Assembly (NCBI GenBank): GCA_946886325.1 | Contig: CAMPIK010000018.1 | Coordinates: 1-12,798, forward strand | Reading direction: 5' to 3' | Length of the DNA: 12,798 nt | Source of the DNA: an uncultured Shinella sp. | GTDB lineage: Bacteria; Pseudomonadota; Alphaproteobacteria; Rhizobiales; Rhizobiaceae | In this document: positions 6,994 to 12,798 of the stretch, piece by piece | Numbering within the stretch: position 1 is the first letter of the stretch | Layout: each line of letters begins with the position of its first letter | Notes under the pieces: model-generated | The model's database searches: none | What the model saw: the letters and a program-made list of their open reading frames with translations, nothing else | Told to the model about the DNA's origin: nothing | Translations under genes and position numbers: made by a program

Positions 6994-8193
6994 TCAGCCG
7001 CGCGCGGCGAGCGCGGCATTCGCCTCCGCCATGCCGCTTTCGGCCGGCGCTTCGGCCAAGGTCACGACCGGCAGCACCTGGCGCAGATGGTCGTGATGCG
7101 ACCGCACGCCATATTCGAGGTCCGAGAGGTAGAAACCCGCAAAGGCTTCCGAGGTCATCGCCTCGTTCGACCAGATGGTGAGTTGCACGTCCTCGGCCTG
7201 GGTGTCGCGGTCGATCCGCTGGGCGAGGTAGCGCGCGGCGCGCTGCTCGCGCGTCTCGTCGCGGTAGCGGTAGACGGCGCCGCGCAGCAGGGTGCGGCGA
7301 ACGCCGAGCGGGAATTCCTGGTAGAACTGCACGCTTTCCGGCGTGACGGCGATGACGGCGTTCGGGAACAGGCCGAAATAGATCCAGGCCTTGCGCAGCC
7401 GCTCCGGCAATCTCGTGTTCTCCGGCGAAAGCTTCACATATTTGCCGACGCTCCAGCGCCGGCCGGCATGGGGATTGTAGGTCGCGAAGGAGCGGCAGAG
7501 GCCGTTGACGAAGGGCTCGTCGTAATAGGTCGAGCCATAGAGGTCCTGCAGGGCCGGATGGGCCATCGCGACATGATAGCCCTCGTTGTCGACATCGCGC
7601 ACCGATTTCCAGTTGACCGGCGTCTCCTGCGTCCAGATCTCGCCGGCCGGCACCATCTCGGCAGAGCGGTAATGCGACAGTTCCTCCTCGAAGGGCTTCA
7701 TCAGTTCGGCGACGGAGGGCTGCGGGCCGGGCGCGAAGCGGATGAAGACGAAACCCTGCCAGACCTCGCATTCGAGCGACTTCAGCGCGAATTCGTTCTT
7801 GTCCATCGGCGGAAAGGAGCGGGGGCGCGCGGCGCCGCGCAAGGTGCCGTCGAGATTGTAGACCCAGCCATGGAAGGGACAGACGAGCGCATTGCGGCAG
7901 GTTCCGCTGTCGTCGGCGACGAGGCGGGAGCCGCGATGGCGGCATATATTATGGAAGGCGCGCACGTCGCCGTCCTGCCCGCGCAGGATGAGCGCCCGTT
8001 CGCCGACGACATCCATGGTCCGGTAGTTGCCCGGTTCCGGAATGTCGGAGACATGGCAGGCGATCTGCCAGTGCTCGCGGAAGACATGCTGTCGTTCGAG
8101 GTCGAGAAGGGCAGGGCTATGATAACACCAGCCGGGCAGACCGCTCCGGTCCCAGTCGTTCGGGATGGAGATGTCGCGCACCAGCTCGTTCAT
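6994..8193 (-). CDS. Rieske non-heme iron oxygenase, alpha subunit, of quaternary-amine oxygenase type
   Basis: This 399-residue cytoplasmic oxygenase uses O2 and electrons from a separate reductase to hydroxylate or demethylate its substrate. The [2Fe-2S] Rieske ligands are Cys84 and His86 (CRHRG) and Cys105 and His108 (CPFHGW). The mononuclear iron ligands are likely His207 and His212 (NEGYHVAMAHPAL) and Asp335 (EDVQL). The residue three before His207 is Glu204, where classical aromatic dioxygenases have the bridging aspartate. CntA-like carnitine oxygenases carry a glutamate there, so a quaternary or N-methylated amine is a more likely substrate than an aromatic ring. No ferredoxin reductase gene is in the window. 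The ATG at 8193 has a GGGGG motif before it, and the operator shared with the importer/aminotransferase spacer lies just upstream. The exact substrate is unknown. Confidence 0.9.
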   Translation of the reverse strand: MNELVRDISIPNDWDRSGLPGWCYHSPALLDLERQHVFREHWQIACHVSDIPEPGNYRTMDVVGERALILRGQDGDVRAFHNICRHRGSRLVADDSGTCRNALVCPFHGWVYNLDGTLRGAARPRSFPPMDKNEFALKSLECEVWQGFVFIRFAPGPQPSVAELMKPFEEELSHYRSAEMVPAGEIWTQETPVNWKSVRDVDNEGYHVAMAHPALQDLYGSTYYDEPFVNGLCRSFATYNPHAGRRWSVGKYVKLSPENTRLPERLRKAWIYFGLFPNAVIAVTPESVQFYQEFPLGVRRTLLRGAVYRYRDETREQRAARYLAQRIDRDTQAEDVQLTIWSNEAMTSEAFAGFYLSDLEYGVRSHHDHLRQVLPVVTLAEAPAESGMAEANAALAARG

Positions 8194-8211
8194 GATTGCC
8201 CCCTATATTTG

Positions 8212-8231
8212 TTGAACATTCATTCAATTAA
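8212..8231. promoter_or_regulatory. Operator upstream of the Rieske gene, matching the importer/aminotransferase operator
   Basis: TTGAACATTCATTCAATTAA has TTGAA and TTCAA arms six bases apart (8212-8227). It agrees with the minus-strand reading of 3056-3037 (TTGAATGTTCGTTCAATCAA) at 16 of 20 positions, and all mismatches are transitions. Its centre is only about 26 bases before the Rieske start codon, which suits repression by blocking the promoter or early transcription. A -35-like TTGACG on the minus strand (8278-8273) lies further upstream, but no convincing -10 was found. The remaining spacer, 8232-8361, shows nothing else. Confidence 0.6.
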
Positions 8232-8361
8232 AGCATATTTATCGTTATAAAGGAATAGGTTGCGAGAAAGATCGTCAAATCAATCTCTCATTTCCTGCTG
8301 CAGCGGAAATTTCTCAACGGCGACGGGGACTTGTCCGGGGGCGGCCGGCAGGACCGCAGGG

Positions 8362-8401
8362 GCAAAAACGAAACGGACCGGCCGCTTTCGCGACCGGTCC
8401 G
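8362..8401 (-). terminator. Intrinsic terminator of the small His-rich protein gene
   Basis: On the minus strand a 12-bp stem (8401-8390 with 8385-8374, one G-U pair) closes a GAAA tetraloop and is followed by TTTCGTTTTTGCC. It lies 20 bases beyond the stop of the gene at 8422-8643 and also insulates the Rieske gene from read-through. The strong stem, tetraloop and T-rich tail make this a confident call. Confidence 0.9.
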
Positions 8402-8421
8402 CAGCCGGATGGATTGTCGTA

Positions 8422-8643
8422 TCAGCGGTGGCAGACGCGAACCCGCTTGATGACGAGGTGGCCCCACTTGTTGTAGCGGTGGACCTTCTTCCAGAAGCAG
8501 TGGCGGTGGCCGTAGTGGTAGACCTTGACGTAGCCCTTGTGCCAGCCGCCGTGATGGCGATGGCCCCAGCCAGCCTGGGACGGAGCGGCGAACGACAGGG
8601 CCGCGACAGTGGCGACGACTGCGGAAATGATGATCTTGCGCAT
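8422..8643 (-). CDS. Small secreted His-rich cationic protein
   Basis: This 73-residue product has a good signal peptide (residues 1-24: MRK, hydrophobic core, then P-S-Q-A before the cut). The predicted mature part is 49 residues with ten His, twelve Lys/Arg, four Trp, four Tyr, two Cys (about 38-45 bases of code apart from the end, at mature positions 25 and 47) and no acidic residue. The gene has its own ribosome site (AGGAGA, about seven bases before ATG) and its own terminator, so it is a real, separately transcribed gene. I do not recognise a characterised family, though short His/Trp-rich exported proteins like this are seen in rhizobia. Metal binding, envelope binding or an antimicrobial-like role are all open guesses. 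Confidence 0.82.
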   Translation of the reverse strand: MRKIIISAVVATVAALSFAAPSQAGWGHRHHGGWHKGYVKVYHYGHRHCFWKKVHRYNKWGHLVIKRVRVCHR

Positions 8644-8651
8644 TTCAATTC

Positions 8652-8700
8652 TCCTCTGGTCGGTTTGTCGGATGGCTCATTCCATCCAGTGACCAGAAGA
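8652..8700 (-). promoter_or_regulatory. Leader hairpin that pairs with the Shine-Dalgarno of the His-rich protein gene
   Basis: In the minus-strand transcript TCTGGTC (8697-8691) pairs perfectly with GACCAGA (8661-8655). The pairing can extend three more steps (U-G, C-G, U-A) into the GGA of the ribosome site, giving about ten pairs. Inside is a second hairpin, GGATGG (8687-8682) with CCATCC (8675-8670). Folding would therefore mask the GGAG that lies directly before the start codon. This would suit translational control by temperature, a protein or a ligand. It could also be a chance or mRNA-stabilising structure. Confidence 0.45.
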
Positions 8701-8722
8701 TCGCATGGCACGCGTCTATGCG

Positions 8723-8740
8723 CTGTTCCTCATGGAACAG
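8723..8740 (-). other. Short hairpin after the vWA gene
   Basis: A perfect 7-bp stem, CTGTTCC (8723-8729) with GGAACAG (8734-8740) and a four-base loop, lies about 15 bases after the stop of the vWA gene. No T-run follows on the minus strand, so it is not a typical intrinsic terminator. It may stabilise the 3' end or be incidental. Confidence 0.3.
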
Positions 8741-8755
8741 GGGCAGGGAAGATTG

Positions 8756-9550
8756 CTATTTGTCGAGTTCGGGATAGACGCGATCGAGGAAGCCGGGGCG
8801 GAGTTTCTCGCCGATCATGCAGTCGCTGGAGGCGCCTGCCGCCGGGATCACGCGCGGATGGGGCTCGCGGCCGCTGACCTCGAGGATCAGCTTGCGGCGG
8901 ATGGCGATGGCGAAATCCTCGGGCTCCTGCACCGGCAGGACGAAGGCGCCGGGGCCGCCGATCACGCAATCGGCGTAATACTGATCGAGCGGACCGTAGA
9001 CGGCGGAGGGCCGGATCATGATGGCGAGGCCGTTGACGATGATGCCGAGTGCGGTTGCGGCATCGCGCGCCGGCGCGACGGGCGAGCCGGAATTGTTCGG
9101 GCCGTCGCCGGATACGTCGATGACCCTTCGCATGCCGGCATAGCCGTTTGCCTCGAAGAGGGTTGCGCCATAGGACAGGGCGACCGAGAGCGAGGTGCCG
9201 CGCCTGGTCGCGATCGGGCGCGCCTCCAGCACTGCGGCAAAGCTCTTCGCCTCCTCGGCATTCGAGATCGTGTGCCAGCCGAGAAACGAACTCTCGTTGA
9301 TCCGGCCTGCCCATTCGAAATAGGTGATGGCGATGCGGCCGGTCAGGCCGTTTCTGACGGCGTCGATGAAATCAGGATGATTGAGCGCATCGACATAGCC
9401 GGCGCGCTGCACCTGCGCCTCCTCGAGGTCCATCGACCCCGACACGTCGACGGCGAGCACCAGTTCGACATCGACTTCCTCATCGGCGGCCAGCGCGGTA
9501 CCACCGCTCGTCAGCAGGCCAATCGTCACGGCAAGAGCATACAGGCGCAT
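8756..9550 (-). CDS. Secreted von Willebrand factor A domain protein (DUF1194)
   Basis: This 264-residue protein has a signal peptide (about 1-21, ending ALA) and is expected in the periplasm or outside the cell. The rest is a vWA-like domain of the DUF1194 family. The metal-ion-dependent adhesion site is visible as Asp35-x-Ser37-x-Ser39 (DVSGSM), with a likely Thr119 (RRGTSLSVAL) and Asp149 (DVSGDG). Such domains usually bind protein partners through a bound divalent cation, and the partner here is unknown. ATG 9550 has GGGAGA six bases before it. It stands alone, in the same direction as the His-rich gene but with a leader and hairpins between, so co-transcription is uncertain. The 101-base spacer to the TetR gene (9551-9651) shows nothing evident. 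Confidence 0.9.
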   Translation of the reverse strand: MRLYALAVTIGLLTSGGTALAADEEVDVELVLAVDVSGSMDLEEAQVQRAGYVDALNHPDFIDAVRNGLTGRIAITYFEWAGRINESSFLGWHTISNAEEAKSFAAVLEARPIATRRGTSLSVALSYGATLFEANGYAGMRRVIDVSGDGPNNSGSPVAPARDAATALGIIVNGLAIMIRPSAVYGPLDQYYADCVIGGPGAFVLPVQEPEDFAIAIRRKLILEVSGREPHPRVIPAAGASSDCMIGEKLRPGFLDRVYPELDK

Positions 9551-9651
9551 GTCGGTCTCCCGTTCGTCGCTGCTGACAGTAGCATGCCGATGGGCGGCTC
9601 AGGCTTTGCTCCCGTTCAACTCTCGGTGAATTGGGGCGGTACGGCTGCCGT

Positions 9652-10320
9652 TCAAGGGAGAGGGGGTGCGGCTGCGACGAGCCGCTTCAGTTCCACGGTC
9701 GCCATGCGCTTGTAGGTGGCGACAAGCCGGTCGCCTTCGTCCCGCTCCACCGATATGGCGAGCCGCATCGCCGCCTCGCCGAGGCTCATCACCAGCAGTG
9801 CCGCGCTTTCGATGGCCGCGTGTTCGCCGTCCGGCCGCAGGCGCAAGAGCGTGCGTGTCAGGATGCGGGCATTCTCGCGGCTCTCCTCAAGCTCCAGCGC
9901 TCTGAGCGTCGCATCCGCCTGCATGCCCGACCAGATGTCGCGCATGACGGGTTCGGTCAGGAAAAGCTCGTAGTAGGTGTCGATGAGGGCGTTGAAGGCC
10001 TGCTCCAGGTCATCTGGCGTTTCGACCCCGGCAAGTCCTTCCTCGATGCAGTGCCGGCTTTCGGCGTTGCAGCGTTCTGCCAGCGCCCGCACGATCGCCG
10101 CCTTGTCGGGAAAATACTGGTAGAGCGACCCGATCGAGATGCCGGCGCGCTCCGCAAGTTCGCTCATGCGCATCGTATCGCTGCCGTTCGCGGCGATCAG
10201 GTCCGTGGCGCAGGCGAGGATATGATCGACCCGCTCACGGCTGCGCTTCTGCGTCGGCGCGCGGCGCATCCGGGTCGGGTCCCGGTCTTCACCAGACTGA
10301 TCTTTCAGCGTTTTTTCCAT
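9652..10320 (-). CDS. TetR-family transcriptional regulator
   Basis: This 222-residue DNA-binding protein has the TetR N-terminal helix-turn-helix at about 25-75, including ILACATDLIAANGSDTMRMS, ELAERAGISIGSLYQYFPDK and a basic start. The C-terminal ligand-binding part is helical and not closely recognisable. It is divergent from the NmrA/DUF1772 pair, and the spacer holds palindromes that fit a TetR dimer, so it probably represses that pair and perhaps itself. The ATG at 10320 has only a weak ribosome site (GGACGAA). An internal ATG at 10269 (MRRAPTQKRS) would still keep the whole domain. A link to the operators at 3034-3059 and 8212-8231 is unlikely, as their sequence differs. Confidence 0.92.
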   Translation of the reverse strand: MEKTLKDQSGEDRDPTRMRRAPTQKRSRERVDHILACATDLIAANGSDTMRMSELAERAGISIGSLYQYFPDKAAIVRALAERCNAESRHCIEEGLAGVETPDDLEQAFNALIDTYYELFLTEPVMRDIWSGMQADATLRALELEESRENARILTRTLLRLRPDGEHAAIESAALLVMSLGEAAMRLAISVERDEGDRLVATYKRMATVELKRLVAAAPPLP

Positions 10321-10360
10321 CGTTTCGTCCGAATGTCCTTGCCACTTGACAAATACGATA

Positions 10361-10397
10361 AATCCTCACATTTTGCAAATATGAGGATTGCTCATAT
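10361..10397. promoter_or_regulatory. Overlapping palindromes in the TetR/NmrA spacer (likely TetR operator)
   Basis: The first dyad has perfect arms AATCCTCA (10361-10368) and TGAGGATT (10382-10389), and the 13-base centre is itself partly symmetric. The second has arms ATATGAG (10379-10385) and CTCATAT (10391-10397) five bases apart, sharing the TGAG half with the first. A TTGACA -35-like hexamer at 10346-10351 and the ribosome site GGAGG at 10407-10411 bracket them. Repressor bound here would overlap the NmrA promoter. The pairing of a divergent TetR gene with such dyads is the usual autoregulated arrangement. Confidence 0.65.
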
Positions 10398-10416
10398 ATT
10401 TGAACCGGAGGATGAC

Positions 10417-11241
10417 ATGCAGGAGAGAACCTTTCTGGTAACCGGCGCGACGGGAAAGACCGGGCGCCTCGTGGCGGACGGACTGGAGGCGCAGGGTTTC
10501 GCGGTCCGGCGCGTCACCCGCGGCTCAGTGATCCCCTTCGACTGGACCGACCGGGCCACCTGGCAGGGCGCGCTCACCGGCATCCATGCGGCCTACATCA
10601 CCTACCAGCCGGACCTCGCGGTTCCCGGTTCCGTCGAGGATATCCGCGCCTTTTCGGCCCTCGCCGTCGATCTCGGCGTCAAGCGGCTGGTGCTGCTCTC
10701 CGGCCGGGGCGAGGAGGAAGCGATTGCCGCCGAGGAGGCACTCAAGGAAGCCGGTGCGGACTGGACGATCCTGTCGGCAAGCTGGTTTCACCAGAATTTC
10801 AGCGAGGGCTTCTTCACCGATATGCTGAAGGGCGGGGAACTCGTGCTGCCGGCGGGCGACGTGCGCGAACCCTTCGTCGATACGCGCGACATCGCAGACA
10901 TGGCGATCAAGGCCTTGACGGAGGAGGGTCATGCCGGCCGCAAATATGAGATCACCGGCCCGCGCCTCATGACCTTTGCGGAAGCGACTGCCGACGTCGC
11001 GCGCGCGGCCGGCCGGGACATCCGTTATACGCGTGTCAATGTCGCCGACTATGCCCAGATGCTGAAGGCGGAGGGCGTGCCGGACGATTTTGTCTGGCTC
11101 GTCACCTATCTTTTCACTTCGGTCCTCGACGGACGAAACGAAAGTCTATCAGGCGATGTCGAGACGGTTCTCGGCCGTCCGCCGCGCGACTTTGCCGACT
11201 TCGCCCGTGAGGCGGCATCAACCGGAATCTGGGAGGCCTGA
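10417..11241 (+). CDS. NmrA-like NAD(P)-binding protein (atypical SDR)
   Basis: This 274-residue cytoplasmic protein begins with a Rossmann nucleotide motif, TGATGKTG (9-16), followed by RRVTRG. Other atypical-SDR/NmrA-like features are VKRLVLLSGRGEE, DWTILSASWFHQNFSEGF and EPFVDTRDIADMAIKAL. These match the NmrA/QOR2-like group, which includes quinone reductases and redox-sensing regulators, so function is either a reductase or a cofactor sensor. The frame is open far upstream, but ATG 10417 has GGAGG five bases before it and gives a complete domain. It is followed two bases later by the DUF1772 gene and is divergent from a TetR gene, suggesting induction by a small, perhaps electrophilic, compound. 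Confidence 0.9.
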   Translation: MQERTFLVTGATGKTGRLVADGLEAQGFAVRRVTRGSVIPFDWTDRATWQGALTGIHAAYITYQPDLAVPGSVEDIRAFSALAVDLGVKRLVLLSGRGEEEAIAAEEALKEAGADWTILSASWFHQNFSEGFFTDMLKGGELVLPAGDVREPFVDTRDIADMAIKALTEEGHAGRKYEITGPRLMTFAEATADVARAAGRDIRYTRVNVADYAQMLKAEGVPDDFVWLVTYLFTSVLDGRNESLSGDVETVLGRPPRDFADFAREAASTGIWEA

Positions 11242-11243
11242 CC

Positions 11244-11726
11244 ATGGCATCGCTTGTCACACCGCTCACCTTCGTCGCCGCCATCGGCGCGGGTCTCAAT
11301 GCTGGGCTGTTCTTCATCTTCTCCGTCTGCATCATGGCGGCCTTCGCGCGGCTGACGCCGGCCGAGGGCATCGCTGCGATGAATGCCATCAATGCGGTGA
11401 TCCAGAACCCGTATTTCTTCCTCGCCTTCTTCGGCACGGCGCTCGCATCGCTCGTCCTGATCGTGCTTGCCTTCGTTGCCGGAGGAGCGGGCTCGATGCT
11501 GATCGCGGCCGGCGGCGCCGTCTTCCTGGTGGGCGTCATCGGCGTCACCGTTGCTTTCAACGTGCCGATGAACGAGCAACTGGCGGGCATCTCGGCGACT
11601 AGTGCGGACGGCGTCGAGTTCTGGAAGCGCTACCTGACCGACTGGACGGCGTGGAACCATGCGCGCACGATCGCATCGATGCTCTCGCTGGCGCTCTTCA
11701 TCCTCGGTTATGGGCGGGCGACGTAG
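11244..11726 (+). CDS. DUF1772 (anthrone oxygenase-like) membrane protein
   Basis: This 160-residue integral membrane protein has four hydrophobic segments at about 6-33, 57-80, 84-106 and 143-156. The sequences FNVPMNEQL (105-113) and WTAWNHARTIAS (134-145) are typical of DUF1772, a family sometimes annotated as anthrone oxygenase. Only a few members have a studied role, so activity here is unproved. It starts two bases after the NmrA-like stop, with GGGAGG seven bases before its ATG, so the two are one transcript under the TetR control region. Its TAG runs straight into a palindromic repeat element that may act as a terminator. Confidence 0.88.
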   Translation: MASLVTPLTFVAAIGAGLNAGLFFIFSVCIMAAFARLTPAEGIAAMNAINAVIQNPYFFLAFFGTALASLVLIVLAFVAGGAGSMLIAAGGAVFLVGVIGVTVAFNVPMNEQLAGISATSADGVEFWKRYLTDWTAWNHARTIASMLSLALFILGYGRAT

Positions 11727-11813
11727 AGCATTTCCAGCCGAAGCGAAATCGCTTCGGCGTCGGATAATGCGGCAAAAACAAAAATCCAGCGCATTTCGTG
11801 TCTCCGAAACGCC
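11727..11813. repeat. Bipartite palindromic intergenic element of rhizobial type
   Basis: The first half (11727-11770) has outer arms GCATTTCC (11728-11735) and GGATAATGC (11762-11770) around a perfect 10-bp inner stem, GCCGAAGCGA (11737-11746) with TCGCTTCGGC (11749-11758). An A-rich linker (CAAAAACAAAAA) leads to a second hairpin, TTTCG (11794-11798) with CGAAA (11805-11809), flanked by further partial pairing. I recognise this wording (AGAGCATTTCC...GTCGGATAATGC) as a repeated intergenic palindrome common in Rhizobiaceae genomes; that is recall, not a search. It may also stop transcripts from the DUF1772 side. Confidence 0.65.
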
Positions 11814-11818
11814 GGGAT

Positions 11819-11886
11819 AATGTAACATGATTTTGTGATTTATCAATGTTACATTTTTACCAGATGGGACATATCGACGTTACATT
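11819..11886. repeat. Cluster of three TGTTACATT motifs, one inverted and two direct
   Basis: AATGTAACAT (11819-11828) is the exact reverse complement of ATGTTACATT (11846-11855), 17 bases apart. A further copy occurs in the direct repeat TATCrAyGTTACATT at 11841-11855 and 11872-11886 (13 of 15 identical), spaced 31 bases, close to three helical turns. Such spacing suits protein binding, yet the site lies between two convergent gene ends and not before any recognised start. It may serve a small RNA promoter, or be a remnant of an old control region. Confidence 0.5.
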
Positions 11887-11888
11887 CC

Positions 11889-11928
11889 CAAAAAGCACCC
11901 CTGCACCGCCGGCAGCGGATACAGGGGC
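11889..11928 (-). terminator. Intrinsic terminator after the epimerase-like gene
   Basis: On the minus strand CCCCTG (11927-11922) pairs with CAGGGG (11903-11898), with extra pairing inside (CCGC/GCGG). It is followed by TGCTTTTTGGG. It lies about 45 bases past the stop of the gene at 11972. The inner loop is long and imperfect, so strength is moderate. The stretch 11929-11971 shows nothing else. Confidence 0.65.
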
Positions 11929-11971
11929 GAAGAAGCGGAAACGCCGTCTCTGAAACGCCTCCGCGGGAAGG

Positions 11972-12798
11972 TCAGGACCGGTTGAAGCCGGTGTCGATAA
12001 AGGGCTCCCAGAAGGCGACCGACTCGCGGATCATCTCGACCACCCGATGATCGGTCGGCTCGCGCTCGCGGAAGGAGAGTTCGAGGCAGATCTCGTTGTC
12101 GGTGCCGCCGCCGCGCCGCACGGTCTCCAGCAGTTTTTCCGGCTGGATGCGCCCGTCCGCATTGTATTGCGCGGTGAAGGGCCAGTGGCCGCCCTTGTTC
12201 ATCGAGGATTGCTTGATGTGGATGATCGGCGAGCGCTGCGGAAAGGCCTCCGCCCAGGCATAGGGGTCGATGTCGGCGGGGTCCGGCGAGGTCACGTCGC
12301 CATGGTCGATGTCGACCATCATCAGAAAGGGGAGCGCCAGACTTGACGCCGCCAGCCGCGTGTCCAGCGCCCTGCATTCGGCGATCGTATGACCGAATTC
12401 GCGCCCGACCGACATCGGCTCCCAGAAGATATAGTCGAGCCCTGCCGCCTTGCCATGCTCGGCAACCTCCGCCCAGCAGTCGATGGCGATCGTCATCAGC
12501 GCCTCGCGGCGCACCGGATTGTCGTAATCCCTTTGCGTGAAGATCGCGAACTGCGTGCCCATGCCAGACGCGCCGAGTTCGGCGGAAATGTCGGCAAAGG
12601 TCTTGAACCAGTCGACATAGTAGCGCCTGACATCGGCGTCCGGATGGCCGAAATGGTTGAGCCGCCCATAGGGCCCGGTCATGCCGGATGTCACCTTGAC
12701 GCCCGTCCGGTCGAGCGCGCGGCGGAAGGCGCGCAGATGCTTCGAGATCGTCGCCGCCGGCCAGCCGGGATTGACGAATTCATGGGTCAACTGGACAT
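11972..12798 (-). CDS. Sugar-phosphate isomerase/epimerase-like TIM-barrel protein (partial, 5' end off right edge)
   Basis: The visible 274 residues belong to the xylose-isomerase-like/AP endonuclease 2 TIM-barrel superfamily (COG1082 type). Likely metal-binding and active-site segments are IFWEPMSVGREFGHT, LMMVDIDHGDV, PIIHIKQSS and EICLELSF, with Glu, Asp and His at the expected strand ends. The reading frame is still open at the right edge: codons before the TTG at 12790 read V-Q in frame, so that TTG is not a credible start and the gene probably begins some tens of bases further right. Size and motifs recall the erythritol-pathway tetrulose-phosphate epimerase/racemase group (EryC-like) of rhizobia, but this is a guess from memory. 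Neighbouring erythritol genes would lie beyond the edge. Confidence 0.8.
   Translation of the reverse strand, partial: VQLTHEFVNPGWPAATISKHLRAFRRALDRTGVKVTSGMTGPYGRLNHFGHPDADVRRYYVDWFKTFADISAELGASGMGTQFAIFTQRDYDNPVRREALMTIAIDCWAEVAEHGKAAGLDYIFWEPMSVGREFGHTIAECRALDTRLAASSLALPFLMMVDIDHGDVTSPDPADIDPYAWAEAFPQRSPIIHIKQSSMNKGGHWPFTAQYNADGRIQPEKLLETVRRGGGTDNEICLELSFREREPTDHRVVEMIRESVAFWEPFIDTGFNRS

Noticed and set aside
8260..8877. Plus-strand frame opposite the His-rich protein
   Set aside because: It crosses a strong minus-strand terminator and the leader hairpin, and shows no recognisable domain.
9652..10320. TetR regulator as the controller of the shared 3034/8212 operators
   Set aside because: Its own divergent spacer has a different dyad (TGAGGATT type), so the TTGAA/TTCAA sites probably belong to another regulator.
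9631..10416. Plus-strand extension of the NmrA-like frame
   Set aside because: It is antisense to the TetR gene and runs through the operator region; the Rossmann domain starts correctly at 10417.
11835..12050. Short plus-strand frame in the convergent spacer
   Set aside because: It runs through the terminator and into the antisense of the epimerase-like gene, with no ribosome site seen and no family features.
1..12798. CRISPR array, insertion sequence, prophage or tRNA/rRNA gene
   Set aside because: No regularly spaced repeats, transposase-like product, phage genes or cloverleaf/rRNA sequence was seen on either strand.

Overview
The window looks like chromosome or megaplasmid DNA of an alphaproteobacterium, most likely Rhizobiaceae. 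The grounds are GC-rich genes with AT-rich control regions, the gene families present, and a bipartite palindromic element of rhizobial type between two genes (about 11727-11813). No phage, insertion sequence, CRISPR array, tRNA or rRNA gene was seen. There are 13 well supported genes, one of which is cut by the right edge, plus a possible gene start at the left edge.

Left block (1-4680). A minus-strand operon encodes a polyamine-type (Pot-like) ABC importer: two permeases and an ATPase, tightly packed. A possible fourth gene begins at the left edge by a GTGA overlap. Divergent from it is a class III PLP aminotransferase that ends in a clear intrinsic terminator. An AT-rich dyad operator (about 3034-3059) lies between them.

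Middle block (4692-6987). A secreted DUF4394 protein is divergent from an ECF sigma factor and its translationally coupled, RskA-type membrane anti-sigma factor. The DUF4394/sigma spacer holds a perfect 11-bp inverted repeat that may be two mirrored sigma recognition elements.

Rieske gene (6994-8227). A minus-strand Rieske non-heme iron oxygenase has a glutamate where classical dioxygenases have the bridging aspartate, as in quaternary-amine oxygenases such as CntA. The operator just upstream matches the one in the importer/aminotransferase spacer at 16 of 20 positions. I infer that importer, aminotransferase and oxygenase form one split regulon for uptake and breakdown of an amine, perhaps an N-methylated one, with the sigma module lying between its halves. 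The reductase partner, the substrate-binding protein and the cognate regulator are not visible.

Right block (8362-12798). A tiny His-rich secreted cationic protein has a leader hairpin that can sequester its Shine-Dalgarno. It is followed by a secreted vWA (DUF1194) protein, then a TetR repressor divergent from an NmrA-like NAD(P)-binding protein and a DUF1772 membrane protein, with overlapping palindromes between them. After a convergent spacer full of repeats comes a sugar-phosphate isomerase/epimerase-like gene cut by the right edge.
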